From NCBI RefSeq assembly GCF_900102625.1, contig NZ_FMZC01000016.1, positions 28,310-92,309 on the forward strand: DNA of 64,000 nucleotides, written 5' to 3'. The translations under genes and the position numbers were made by a program. The DNA comes from Paracidovorax valerianellae. Lineage in GTDB: Bacteria; Pseudomonadota; Gammaproteobacteria; Burkholderiales; Burkholderiaceae_C. Positions 1 through 11,352 of this stretch are shown here, one piece after another; position 1 is the first letter of the stretch; each line of letters begins with the position of its first letter. The notes below the pieces were generated by a model. It was not told where the DNA came from and searched no databases. It saw only the letters and a list, made by a program, of their open reading frames with translations.

Positions 1-634
1 CGGCGCAGCCCATGCCACGTCGGCGCTGGACTTGCCGGGCCTGCTGGCTCTGGCGGCCGCGCTGGGCTGGGCCAGCGGGTTTCGCCTGTATGCGGTGGTG
101 TTCCTCGTGGGGCTCATGGGCGCGGGCGGCTGGCTGCCGTTGCCGGCCGGCCTGCACGGGCTGCAGCACCCGGCCGTGCTGGCCGTGAGCGGGCTGCTGC
201 TGTGCGTGGAGTTCTTCGCCGACAAGGTGCCCTGGCTCGATAGCGCCTGGGACGCCGTGCACACCGTGATCCGCATTCCTGGCGGCGCGCTGCTGGCTGC
301 GGGCGTGTTCGGTGCCGACAACGCCACCATGGGCCTCGTGGCCGGGCTGCTGGGCGGCTCGCTCTCGGCCACGGCACTGGCGACCAAGATGACCACGCGT
401 GCGGCGGCCAACACCTCGCCCGAGCCGTTCTCCAACTGGCTGCTGTCGTTCTTCGAAGACGGCCTGGTGGTGGCCGTGGTGTGGCTGGCCACGCAGCACC
501 CCGTGCTCTTCGGCTTTGCGCTGGTGGTCATGCTGGTGCTGTCGGTCCTGCTGCTGATCGTGCTCTTCAAATTCCTGCGCGCCGTGCTGCGGCGCGTGTC
601 GTCCCTTTTTTCTGGTCCTGCGAAGGTGGTTTGA
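1..634 (+). CDS. DUF4126 family membrane protein, 5' end outside the window
   Basis: The frame is open from base 2, so the gene probably begins before the window; a TTG at 32 and no good ribosome site make an internal start less likely. The visible 210 residues are mostly hydrophobic, with segments near GLLALAAALGWASGF, AVVFLVGLMG, LLCVEFFADKVPWLDSAWD, a glycine-rich segment around residue 100 and a strong C-terminal helix (VVMLVLSVLLLIVLFKFL). The FFADKVPWLDSAWD signature is what I associate with DUF4126. Function is unknown. The stop TGA (632-634) touches the ATG of the first leader ORF, so it is probably co-transcribed with the leucine-degradation genes that follow. Confidence 0.75.
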   Translation, partial: GAAHATSALDLPGLLALAAALGWASGFRLYAVVFLVGLMGAGGWLPLPAGLHGLQHPAVLAVSGLLLCVEFFADKVPWLDSAWDAVHTVIRIPGGALLAAGVFGADNATMGLVAGLLGGSLSATALATKMTTRAAANTSPEPFSNWLLSFFEDGLVVAVVWLATQHPVLFGFALVVMLVLSVLLLIVLFKFLRAVLRRVSSLFSGPAKVV

Positions 635-757
635 ATGTTCTCCAAAATCCTGATTGCGAACCGGGGTGAAAACGGTTGCATCGCAGCTGTTTCGGCAAAT
701 GGCGTGGCACGCGCAGCGTGCGCAGGCGATTTCATCGCGGAGGTAGCCCATGTTTAA
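635..757 (+). CDS. 40-residue leader ORF mimicking the carboxylase N-terminus (copy 1)
   Basis: ATG follows the DUF4126 stop directly (TGAATG). The peptide begins MFSKILIANRGE, as biotin carboxylases do, then turns into an unrelated tail (NGCIAAVSANGVARAACAG...) and ends at TAA 755-757. That stop lies inside the first codons of copy 2 (ATGTTTAA), so translation could pass from one start to the next. It may be a decayed duplication of the gene start or a translated leader; nothing in the peptide suggests an independent function. Confidence 0.45.
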   Translation: MFSKILIANRGENGCIAAVSANGVARAACAGDFIAEVAHV

Positions 758-864
758 GAAGATCCTGATTGCCAACCGCGGTGAAAACGGTCGCATCGCA
801 GCTGTTTCGGCAAATGGCGTGGCACGCGCAGCGTGCGCAGGCGATTTCATCGCGGAGGTAGCCC

Positions 865-872
<8 letters not shown>
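750..872 (+). CDS. 40-residue leader ORF mimicking the carboxylase N-terminus (copy 2)
   Basis: It begins MFKKILIANRGE, identical to the first 12 residues of the true carboxylase, and then has the same unrelated tail as copy 1. A GGAGG site lies 6 bases before the ATG. Its TAA (870-872) overlaps the start of the real gene at 865 in the same ATGTTTAA arrangement. Because three nearly equal start sites follow one another, the annotated start of the carboxylase is easily misplaced; 865 is the only one whose frame continues. Confidence 0.5.
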
Positions 873-2892
<2,020 letters not shown>

Positions 2893-2929
2893 CAGCGCGC
2901 AGCACGCAGTCGCGCTACGCTTTCCCGCC

Positions 2930-3859
2930 ATGAACATCACTTTCTGCTGTACCCATACCAAGGCCGAACCCTGGCTGCAAGGCCTTCAGGCCGCGCTGCC
3001 TGAAGCGCACATTACCGTCTGGCAACCCGGGGCGCCGCCCGCCGACTTCGCGGTCGTCTGGGCGCCGCCCCAGCAATTCATGGACGAGCAGTCCGGCCTC
3101 AAGGCACTGTTCAACATCGGTGCCGGCGTGGACGCGCTGCTGGCCCTGCGCCTGCCGGCCGGCGCGCAGGTGGTGCGGCTGGACGACGCCGGCATGGCCG
3201 TGCAAATGGCCGAATACGTATGCCACGCGGTGATTCGCCACTTCCGCGAGTTCGAGGCCTACGAGGCCGACATGCGGACCGGTGGCTGGGCCTTTCGCCG
3301 GCCGCGCTTGCGCGGCGATTTTCCCGTCGGCGTGATGGGCCTGGGCGTGCTGGGCGAGCGCGTGGCCAAAGCGCTCGCGCAGTTCGAGTTTCCGGTGAAC
3401 GGCTGGAGCCGCTCGCCCAAGGCCATTGAAGGCGTGCGCGCCTTTCATGGCGCAGACGGGGAGCAGGGTTTCGATGCTTTCCTCGCGGCGAGCCGCGTGC
3501 TGGTGAACCTGCTTCCCTTGACGCCCGAGACGCAGGACGTCATGAACCGCAGCACGCTGTCGCGCCTGCAGCCGGGCGGCTATGTGATCAACGTGGCGCG
3601 CGGCGCGCACCTGGTCGAAGAAGACCTGATCGCGCTCATCGATGAGGACCATCTGGCCGGGGCCACGCTCGACGTGTTCCGCACCGAGCCGCTGCCTGCC
3701 AGCCATCCGCTGCGCACGCACCCCAAGATCACGACCACGCCCCATACCTCGGCCCGCACGCTGCGCGAAGAAAGCATCGCCCAGATCGGGCGCAAGATCG
3801 CCGCCCTGCAGCGCGGCGAGCCGGTCGCGGGCATTGTGGACCCCCGGCGCGGCTACTAG
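2930..3859 (+). CDS. ghrA: GhrA-like glyoxylate/hydroxypyruvate reductase
   Basis: A 309-residue D-2-hydroxyacid dehydrogenase of the GhrA subgroup (NAD(P)H-dependent reduction of glyoxylate or hydroxypyruvate). The nucleotide-binding region is GVMGLGVLGERVAKAL, followed by the typical NLLPLTPETQDVMNR and GGYVINVARGAHLVEEDL (catalytic arginine), DVFRTEPLP, and the catalytic histidine in TTTPHTSART. I start at ATG 2930 (MNITFCC) because an open frame reaching back to 2861 overlaps the end of the carboxylase and encodes non-family residues. Its position between two leucine-degradation genes is odd; a role on another 2-ketoacid in this operon is possible but unproven. Confidence 0.85.
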   Translation: MNITFCCTHTKAEPWLQGLQAALPEAHITVWQPGAPPADFAVVWAPPQQFMDEQSGLKALFNIGAGVDALLALRLPAGAQVVRLDDAGMAVQMAEYVCHAVIRHFREFEAYEADMRTGGWAFRRPRLRGDFPVGVMGLGVLGERVAKALAQFEFPVNGWSRSPKAIEGVRAFHGADGEQGFDAFLAASRVLVNLLPLTPETQDVMNRSTLSRLQPGGYVINVARGAHLVEEDLIALIDEDHLAGATLDVFRTEPLPASHPLRTHPKITTTPHTSARTLREESIAQIGRKIAALQRGEPVAGIVDPRRGY

Positions 3860-3911
3860 CGGCGGCTGGTGTCCGCATCCCCTGGAACCCCATCACAGCA
3901 GGATTTCCCCC

Positions 3912-4826
3912 ATGAGCAGCAGCATTCCTTCCCGCGTCAAACTCGTCGATGTGGGCCCGCGCGACGGCCTGCAGAACGAAAAGTCGCCCGTGCCCGCCGC
4001 CGTAAAGATCGGCCTCGTGCACCGCCTGCAGGCCGCGGGCCTCACCGAGATCGAGGTCACCAGCTTCGTGTCGCCCAAATGGGTGCCGCAGATGGCCGAC
4101 AACGTGGAGGTGATGGCCGGCATCGAGCGCCAGCCCGGCGTGCGCTATTCGGTGCTCACGCCGAACCTCAAGGGCTACGAGGCGGCCGTGCCGACGCGGC
4201 CCGACGAGATCGTGGTGTTCGGCTCGGCCAGCGAGGCGTTCAGCCAGAAGAACATCAATTGCAGCATCGCCGAGAGCATCGAGCGATTCGCGCCCGTGGT
4301 CGAGGCGGCGCTGGCCGCCGGCATTGCGGTGCGGGGCGCGATGAGCTGCACCGTGGGCTGTCCGTACGAAGGCGAGGTGGCGCCCGAGCGCGTGGCGTAC
4401 CTGGCCGGGCTCATGAAGCAGATCGGCGTGCAGCACGTGGGCGTGGCCGACACCATCGGCGTGGGCACGCCGCGCAAGGTGCAGCGCGCCATGGAGGCGA
4501 CGCTGCAGCACTATGGCATCGATGCGGTGTCGGGCCATTTCCACGACACCTACGGGCAGGCGCTGGCCAACACGCTGGCCTCGCTGGAGATGGGCGTTTG
4601 GCAGTACGACACCTCGGTCGCCGGCCTGGGCGGTTGCCCCTACGCCAAAGGCGCTACGGGCAACGTGGCGACCGAAGACGTGGTCTACATGTTGCATGGC
4701 ATGGGCATCGACACCGGCATCGACCTGGACAAGCTCATCGATGCGGGCGCGTACATCAGCGACTTCCTCGGCCGGCCTTCGAACTCGCGCGCGGCCAAGG
4801 CTCTGCTGACCAAGCGGCTGGGCTGA
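3912..4826 (+). CDS. mvaB: Hydroxymethylglutaryl-CoA lyase
   Basis: A 304-residue TIM-barrel lyase that splits HMG-CoA into acetyl-CoA and acetoacetate, the last step of leucine catabolism. Visible motifs are VDVGPRDGLQNE near the N-terminus (divalent metal and catalytic aspartate), VTSFVSPKWVPQMAD, the HFHDTYGQALAN metal histidines and the active-site glycine/cysteine loop GLGGCPYAKGATGNVATED. Length and C-terminus are normal for the family. ATG 3912 fits the family N-terminus; an in-frame extension to 3642 is a shadow inside ghrA. Confidence 0.95.
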   Translation: MSSSIPSRVKLVDVGPRDGLQNEKSPVPAAVKIGLVHRLQAAGLTEIEVTSFVSPKWVPQMADNVEVMAGIERQPGVRYSVLTPNLKGYEAAVPTRPDEIVVFGSASEAFSQKNINCSIAESIERFAPVVEAALAAGIAVRGAMSCTVGCPYEGEVAPERVAYLAGLMKQIGVQHVGVADTIGVGTPRKVQRAMEATLQHYGIDAVSGHFHDTYGQALANTLASLEMGVWQYDTSVAGLGGCPYAKGATGNVATEDVVYMLHGMGIDTGIDLDKLIDAGAYISDFLGRPSNSRAAKALLTKRLG

Positions 4827-4854
4827 CCCGCCGCACTGACCCGCCGCAGAACGC

Positions 4855-5802
4855 TCAGCCGCCCGGCAGCGGTGCTGCCACGTTCTGCAACTGTTCCTTG
4901 AGGTGCACCAGGAACGATTGCGCAGCGCGTGACAGCGTGCGTCCCATCAGCGTCTGCACTTCGATGTTGCGCAGGTCGAGGCCCCGGTCGCGCAGGCGCA
5001 CGCAGGCCATCTCTTCGCGCTCGATCTGGTAGCGCATGGTGATCTCGCCCGAGATGGAGACCCCCTCGGGCTCGTGCTTCACGAAGCCGAACAGGCTGGC
5101 GATGTAGTTGCTGGTCAGTACCGGATCGATCTGCACCTTCTGGCGGCTGCAGGCGATGTCGAACAGCTGCCGCACCGTGGTGTCGAGCTCGGGCAACGCG
5201 ACCGGGTAGTTCTGCAATTGCGACAGGCTGACCTGCTGGAAACGCGTGAGCGGGTGGCCGCGCTGCACCACGGCCATCACCGGCGAAGGCTGCAGCAGCT
5301 CGATGCGGATGTCCTTTTCCGCGTTGCGGCTCATGGTGATGCCGATGTCCGCATCGCCCAGCAGCACGCGGCGCGTGCTTTCGGCGGGCGGGAACACGCC
5401 CAGATGGAACTGGATGCCCGGGTGCCGGCGGCGGAAGTCGCTGATGAGCCGGGGCAGAAATTCGAGCGCGAAACCCTCGGACGACGCAAGGCGCACCCGC
5501 CCGCGTTCCATGCCTTGCAGCGCCTGCATTTCATGCACCACGCGCTCGGCGTCATGGGCGGATTTCTGCGCGTGCACCGCCAGCAACTCGCCCGCTGCGC
5601 TCGGCACCATGCCGCGCGCGTGGCGGTCGAAGAGCGATGCCCCCAGCAGGTCTTCCAGGTGCGCGATGTGCCGGCTGATGGCAGAGCCCGCCACGTTCAG
5701 CCGCTGCGAGGCTTCGCTGATCGAGCCGCAGCGCACCACTTCGAGAAAGTAGCGCAGGGCGGTGTCCTGCAATTGGCGGGCGACGATTTGCGAGCGTTTC
5801 AT
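4855..5802 (-). CDS. LysR-family transcriptional regulator
   Basis: 315 residues. The N-terminal winged helix-turn-helix reads TALRYFLEVVRCGSISEASQRLNVAGSAISRHIAHLEDLLGASLFDRHARG, followed by a LysR substrate-binding domain with RVRLASSEGFALEFLP and a typical C-terminal half. It starts at ATG 5802 (MKRSQIV); the frame is open further upstream but those residues fall in the promoter region. It is divergent from the peptide transporter operon across 186 bases, so it is the likely regulator of that operon. The inducer is unknown. Confidence 0.9.
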   Translation of the reverse strand: MKRSQIVARQLQDTALRYFLEVVRCGSISEASQRLNVAGSAISRHIAHLEDLLGASLFDRHARGMVPSAAGELLAVHAQKSAHDAERVVHEMQALQGMERGRVRLASSEGFALEFLPRLISDFRRRHPGIQFHLGVFPPAESTRRVLLGDADIGITMSRNAEKDIRIELLQPSPVMAVVQRGHPLTRFQQVSLSQLQNYPVALPELDTTVRQLFDIACSRQKVQIDPVLTSNYIASLFGFVKHEPEGVSISGEITMRYQIEREEMACVRLRDRGLDLRNIEVQTLMGRTLSRAAQSFLVHLKEQLQNVAAPLPGG

Positions 5803-5988
5803 GGCGGGGTGGCACAAAAGGCGTTGTGCATTGCAACAGTGGCTGGAGCATAGAGGCACTGCTGCGCGAGCGTTGCCTTTTCGATAGCGCTCGCCGCGAT
5901 ATTCGGTAATGGCGAAAACGCGCCCGAGGTCCCATTCTTGCTCCCGGTCATGGTGTTTTCCTGGTTCATCACGATGAAGGAGTTCGCA

Positions 5989-7521
5989 ATGGGGCATTTA
6001 TTCACCCAATGGGTGCGTCGGGGTTGCCTGGCGCTGGGCGTGGCGGTCTGTGCGGCGAGCGCGCATGCCAACAAGGCCAACGACACCTTGACCTACGCCT
6101 CGGACAACGAGGTCGAGAACGTCAGCCCGTACCACAACAACATGCGCGAAGGCGTCGTGCTGGCGGCCATGGCCTGGGACACGCTGCTCTACCGCGACAC
6201 CAAGACCGGCGAGATCAAGCCCCAGTTGGCGACCGCGTGGAAGTGGGAAACGCCCACCGCGCTGCTCCTCACCCTGCGCCAGGGCGTGACCTTCCACAAC
6301 GGCGACAAGCTCACGGCCGACGATGTGGGGTACACCTTCAACGTGGTGACCGGGCCCGACGCCAAGATCGCCACGCGCCAGAACACCGACTGGATCAAGA
6401 GTGTGGACAAGGTGGGCGACTACGAAGTGCGCATCCACCTCAAGACGCCCTTCCCGGCGGCGCTCGAATACCTGGCCGGCCCCACGCCCATCTATCCGGC
6501 GGCCTATTTCGCCAAGGTGGGGCTGGAAGGCTTCAGCAAGGCGCCTGTGGGCAGCGGCCCCTACAAGATCACCGCCGTGGTGCCCGGGCAGGGCGTGACG
6601 ATGGTGAAGAACACCGCCTATTTCAAGGACAGCCCGGTGGGCCAGCCGAAGATCGGCACCGTGAAGTTCACCGTCATCCGCGATCCGGAGGCCCGCATGG
6701 CCCAACTGATGACCGGCGCGGTGGACTGGATCTGGCGCGTGCCAGCCGACCAGGCCGACTCGCTCAAGGCGGCGCCGAATCTCTCGGTGCTCAGCGGCGA
6801 GACCATGCGCGTGGGCTTCATCTCCATCAACAACAACGGCACCACGCCCGAAGCCGCGCCATTCAAGGACCCCCGCGTGCGCCAGGCGCTCAACTACGCC
6901 ATCAACCGCAAGGGCCTGGCCGACAGCCTGGTGCGCGGCGGCAGCCAGCCGGTGTATGCGCCGTGCTTTCGCACCCAGTTCGGCTGCGACACCAGCAAGG
7001 TGCAGCAGTACGAATACAACCCGGCCAAGGCCAAGGCATTGCTGGCCGAGGCGGGCTACCCGAACGGGTTCGACACCGCCCTGTGGGCCTACCGCGAGCG
7101 TGAATATGCCGAGGCGATGATCGGCGACCTGCGCAAGGTGGGCATTCGCGCCCGGCTGCATTTCGTGCAGTACCCGGCGCTGCGCACCGAACTGCGCGCC
7201 GGCCGTGCACCGCTCACGTTCCAGGCGTGGGGATCGTTCTCGATCAACGACGCATCGGCCTTCGTGGGCAACTTCTTCAAGGGTGGCCCGGACGACACCG
7301 CCAAGGACCCGCAGGTCATCGCGCTGATGCAGACGGCCGACGCCACGGTGGACAAGGCCGAGCGCAAGGCCAAGTACGCGCAGGCGCTGCAGCGCATTTC
7401 GACCCAGGCCATGTGGGCGCCGCTGTTCACGTATTCGACCAACTACGCGTTCACGTCGGACCTGAAGTTCGAAGCCCAGCCCGACGAGCTGCCGCGCTTC
7501 TTCCAGGCCAGCTGGAAGTAA
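5989..7521 (+). CDS. Dpp-type ABC transporter substrate-binding protein
   Basis: 510 residues, SBP_bac_5 family (peptide, oligopeptide or nickel binding). A cleavable signal peptide is visible (RRGCLALGVAVCAASAHA, then NKAND), with no lipobox. Family landmarks include LTLRQGVTFHNGDKLTADDVGYTFN, the GSGPYK block near residue 185 and VRQALNYAINRKGL. I start at ATG 5989 because AAGGAG lies about 7 bases upstream, which excludes the longer frame beginning at 5938. It heads a five-gene operon with two permeases, two ATPases and an M20 peptidase; short peptides are the likely cargo. Confidence 0.9.
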   Translation: MGHLFTQWVRRGCLALGVAVCAASAHANKANDTLTYASDNEVENVSPYHNNMREGVVLAAMAWDTLLYRDTKTGEIKPQLATAWKWETPTALLLTLRQGVTFHNGDKLTADDVGYTFNVVTGPDAKIATRQNTDWIKSVDKVGDYEVRIHLKTPFPAALEYLAGPTPIYPAAYFAKVGLEGFSKAPVGSGPYKITAVVPGQGVTMVKNTAYFKDSPVGQPKIGTVKFTVIRDPEARMAQLMTGAVDWIWRVPADQADSLKAAPNLSVLSGETMRVGFISINNNGTTPEAAPFKDPRVRQALNYAINRKGLADSLVRGGSQPVYAPCFRTQFGCDTSKVQQYEYNPAKAKALLAEAGYPNGFDTALWAYREREYAEAMIGDLRKVGIRARLHFVQYPALRTELRAGRAPLTFQAWGSFSINDASAFVGNFFKGGPDDTAKDPQVIALMQTADATVDKAERKAKYAQALQRISTQAMWAPLFTYSTNYAFTSDLKFEAQPDELPRFFQASWK

Positions 7522-7566
7522 CGGCCCCGTCGCCGCTGCTTCCCCACCCATTCACGGGCCAGTGTC

Positions 7567-8484
7567 ATGTTGATCTACATCTTTCGTCGGTTGCTCGTGG
7601 CGCTGAGCGTCATGCTGACCGTGGCGGTCGTCAGCTTCATGCTGCTGCACCTCTCGGGTGACCTCGCCACCGCCATCGCCGGGCCGGAATCGAGCGCGGC
7701 CGACGTGGAGAAGATCCGCATCCAGTACGGGCTGGACCGCCCCATCGTGGAGCAGTTCTTCGACTGGCTGGGCGCGGCGGCGCGGCTGGATTTCGGGCGG
7801 TCGTTCTACTTTCAGAACACGGTGATGGAGCTGGTCGGCGAACGCCTGCCGATCACGCTCAAGCTCGGTGGTGTGGCTTTGCTGCTGGCCGTGGTGGTGG
7901 CCATACCGCTCGGAGTGCTGGCCGCGCTGTACCGTGACACCTGGATCGACCGCGTCGCGCTGATGGTGGCGGTGGTGGGGCAGGCCATGCCGACCTTCTG
8001 GTTCGCGCTCACGCTGGTGTTGCTGTTCGCCGTGGGCCTGAAATGGCTGCCGGTGGCGGGCAACAGCAGTTGGCAGCATTTCGTACTGCCCGCGGTGGCG
8101 CTGGGCTACTACGCCATGCCGGCCATGATGCGGCTCACCCGGGCCGGCATGCTCGACGTGATGGGGGCGGACTACATCCGCACTGCACGCGCCAAGGGCC
8201 TGAGCCGCTCGCGCGTGGTGTTCAAGCACGCGCTGCGCAACGCCATCATTCCCGTGGTGGCGCTGGCGGCGGTGGAACTGGGTTTCATGCTGGGCGGCTC
8301 GGTGGTCATCGAGTCGGTCTATTCGATGCAGGGGCTGGGCCAGCTGGCGTGGGATTCGATCGCACGTAACGACTATCCCGTGGTGCAGGCCGTGGTGCTG
8401 ATCATCGCGGTGTTCTACATCGCGCTCACCTTCCTGGCCGACGTGCTCAACGCCGCACTCGACCCGCGCATGCGTACCCGCTGA
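7567..8484 (+). CDS. dppB: DppB-type ABC transporter permease
   Basis: 305 residues with about six membrane spans, starting MLIYIFRRLLVALSVMLTVAVVSFMLLHLSGD, the classical DppB/OppB opening. The EAA loop that docks on the ATPase is visible as ADYIRTARAKGLSRSRVVFKHALRNAIIPV, and GGSVVIESVYSMQGLGQLAWDSI is family-typical. It lies 45 bases after the binding protein and 21 bases before the second permease. The substrate is set by the binding protein and not by this subunit. Confidence 0.92.
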   Translation: MLIYIFRRLLVALSVMLTVAVVSFMLLHLSGDLATAIAGPESSAADVEKIRIQYGLDRPIVEQFFDWLGAAARLDFGRSFYFQNTVMELVGERLPITLKLGGVALLLAVVVAIPLGVLAALYRDTWIDRVALMVAVVGQAMPTFWFALTLVLLFAVGLKWLPVAGNSSWQHFVLPAVALGYYAMPAMMRLTRAGMLDVMGADYIRTARAKGLSRSRVVFKHALRNAIIPVVALAAVELGFMLGGSVVIESVYSMQGLGQLAWDSIARNDYPVVQAVVLIIAVFYIALTFLADVLNAALDPRMRTR

Positions 8485-8505
8485 ACGGCTGGAACGGAGA
8501 TTTCC

Positions 8506-9429
8506 ATGAACGCATCCACTGTTCTTTCTTCGCCGGCCCCCGCTGGGACCGCGGCCCTGGCCGTTCCGTCGCCGCCCGCGTGGCGCCGCTGGCTGCGCCG
8601 CGTGCTGGGCCAGCGGGGCCTGGTGCTGGGCGCCGTGGTGCTCGCCCTGGCGGCCATCGCCGCGCTGCTGGCGCCCTGGATCAGCCCGCACGACCCGTAC
8701 ACGCAAGACGTCACGCAGCGGCTCATTCCGCCGGTGTGGCACGCCAAGGGCAGCTGTGAGCACGTGCTGGGCACCGACAAACTGGGCCGCGACTACCTGA
8801 GCCGCCTCATCTATGGCGCCCGTGTGTCGCTGCTGATCGGGCTGCTCACGGCGCTCATCGCGGGCACCATCGGCACGACGCTGGGCGTGCTGGCGGGCTA
8901 CTTCGGCGGCAAGGTGGACGCGGTGATCAGCTACATCATCACCACGCGCCTGGCCATGCCGGTGGTGCTGGTGGCACTGGCCATGGCGTCGCTGGTGGGC
9001 GGGTCGCTGCAAGTGGTGATCGTGCTGCTCGGCCTGCTGCTGTGGGACCGTTTCGCCATCGTCACCCGCTCGGCCACGCAGCAACTGCGCGATGCCGAGT
9101 TCATCGCCGCGGCCAAGGCGCTGGGCGCCTCGACCCCGTACATCCTGGTGCGCGAACTGCTGCCCAACCTGATGAGCGCGCTCACCGTGGTGGCTACGCT
9201 GGAGATGGCGCACGCCATCCTGCTCGAATCGACGCTGTCGTTCCTCGGCCTGGGCGTGCAGCCGCCCACGCCGTCGTGGGGGCTCATGGTGGCGGAAGGC
9301 AAGGCCTACATGTTCTTCCAGCCCTGGGTGATCCTGATTCCCGGTGTGGTGCTGGCCGTGCTGGTGCTGGCCATCAACCTGGTGGGCGACGGCCTGCGCG
9401 ACCTCACCGCGCCGGACGGCCGCAATTGA
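8506..9429 (+). CDS. dppC: DppC-type ABC transporter permease
   Basis: 307 residues. After an alanine-rich cytoplasmic N-terminus comes one span (LVLGAVVLALAAIAALLAPWISPHDPY), then the family block HVLGTDKLGRDYLSRLIYGARVSLLIG and further spans. The EAA motif is DAEFIAAAKALGASTPYILVRELLPN, and the C-terminal LSFLGLGVQPPTPSWGLMV is diagnostic for DppC/OppC. GGAGA precedes ATG 8506. It is the partner of the DppB-type subunit upstream. Confidence 0.92.
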   Translation: MNASTVLSSPAPAGTAALAVPSPPAWRRWLRRVLGQRGLVLGAVVLALAAIAALLAPWISPHDPYTQDVTQRLIPPVWHAKGSCEHVLGTDKLGRDYLSRLIYGARVSLLIGLLTALIAGTIGTTLGVLAGYFGGKVDAVISYIITTRLAMPVVLVALAMASLVGGSLQVVIVLLGLLLWDRFAIVTRSATQQLRDAEFIAAAKALGASTPYILVRELLPNLMSALTVVATLEMAHAILLESTLSFLGLGVQPPTPSWGLMVAEGKAYMFFQPWVILIPGVVLAVLVLAINLVGDGLRDLTAPDGRN

Positions 9430-9443
9430 AAGGCACGAACCCC

Positions 9444-10426
<983 letters not shown>

Positions 10427-10430
<4 letters not shown>

Positions 10431-11305
10431 CAACCAAGTCACCCGTTCCCTTGACCACCCCGTCTGCCTTGCCTGCACCGCCGGGCAGCGACATCGCGCT
10501 CGAACTCTGCGCGCTGCACCGCAGCTTCCGGCTGAAGCGCGGGCTGTTCCGTGCCCCCGGCGAGATCCACGCCGTGAACGACGTTTCGCTGCGCATCCGC
10601 AAGGGCGAAACGCTGGGCCTGGTGGGCGAATCCGGCTGCGGCAAGAGCACGCTGGCCAAGATGCTGCTGGGCCTGCTCCCGCCCAGTTCGGGCAGCGTGC
10701 TGGTCGATGGCAAGGAGATCGACCCGCGCCACCGGCGTGCGCTGGCGCGGCGCATCCAGCCCATCTTCCAGGATCCCTATTCGTCGCTGAACCCGCGCCG
10801 CACGGTGGCGGACATCGTCGGCGTGCCGCTGCGCCTGCACCATGTCGGCACCGCTGCCGAGCAGCGCCAGCGCGTGCGCGAAATGCTCGATCTGGTCGGC
10901 ATGCCCGAGCGCAGTCATTCGCAGTACCCCAACCAGTTGTCGGGTGGACAGCGCCAGCGCGTGGCCATCGCGCGGGCGCTGGTGCTGCGGCCGGACATCC
11001 TGATCTGTGACGAGCCGACTTCCGCGCTCGACGTATCGGTGCAGGCGCAGATCCTGAACCTGCTGCTCGACCTCAAGGCCGAGTTCGGGCTGACCTATCT
11101 GTTCATCAGCCACGACCTGGGCGTGGTGGAGCACCTGGTGGACCGCGTGGCGGTGATGTACCGCGGCGCCATCGTGGAGCTGGGCACGCGCGAGCAGATC
11201 TTCGCCCGGCCCGAGCACCCCTACACCCGCCGGCTGCTGGCCTCCGCGCTCACGCCCGAGCCGGGCCTGGGCATTCCCGACATCGAGCGCGCCGCCATGG
11301 CCTGA
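10427..11305 (+). CDS. dppF: DppF-type ABC transporter ATP-binding protein
   Basis: 292 residues. Walker A is GESGCGKST, the signature LSGGQRQRV and Walker B ILICDEPTSALDVS; PIFQDPYSSLNPRRT (Q-loop) is characteristic of the DppF/OppF group. The ATG overlaps the dppD stop (ATGA), so the two ATPases are translationally coupled and would form the heterodimer that drives the transporter. The C-terminus lacks the long cysteine-containing extension seen in its partner and is therefore somewhat short for the group. Confidence 0.92.
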
Positions 11306-11352
11306 GCGGCCCGGCCGATCTTCCATCCACCCCCACCCCGAGGACTTTTCCC

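Noticed and set aside
635..864. Leader repeat as a pure assembly artefact
   Set aside because: Unit 1 differs from unit 2 at about eight of the first 34 positions, so the copies are really distinct, although copy number should still be checked in long reads.
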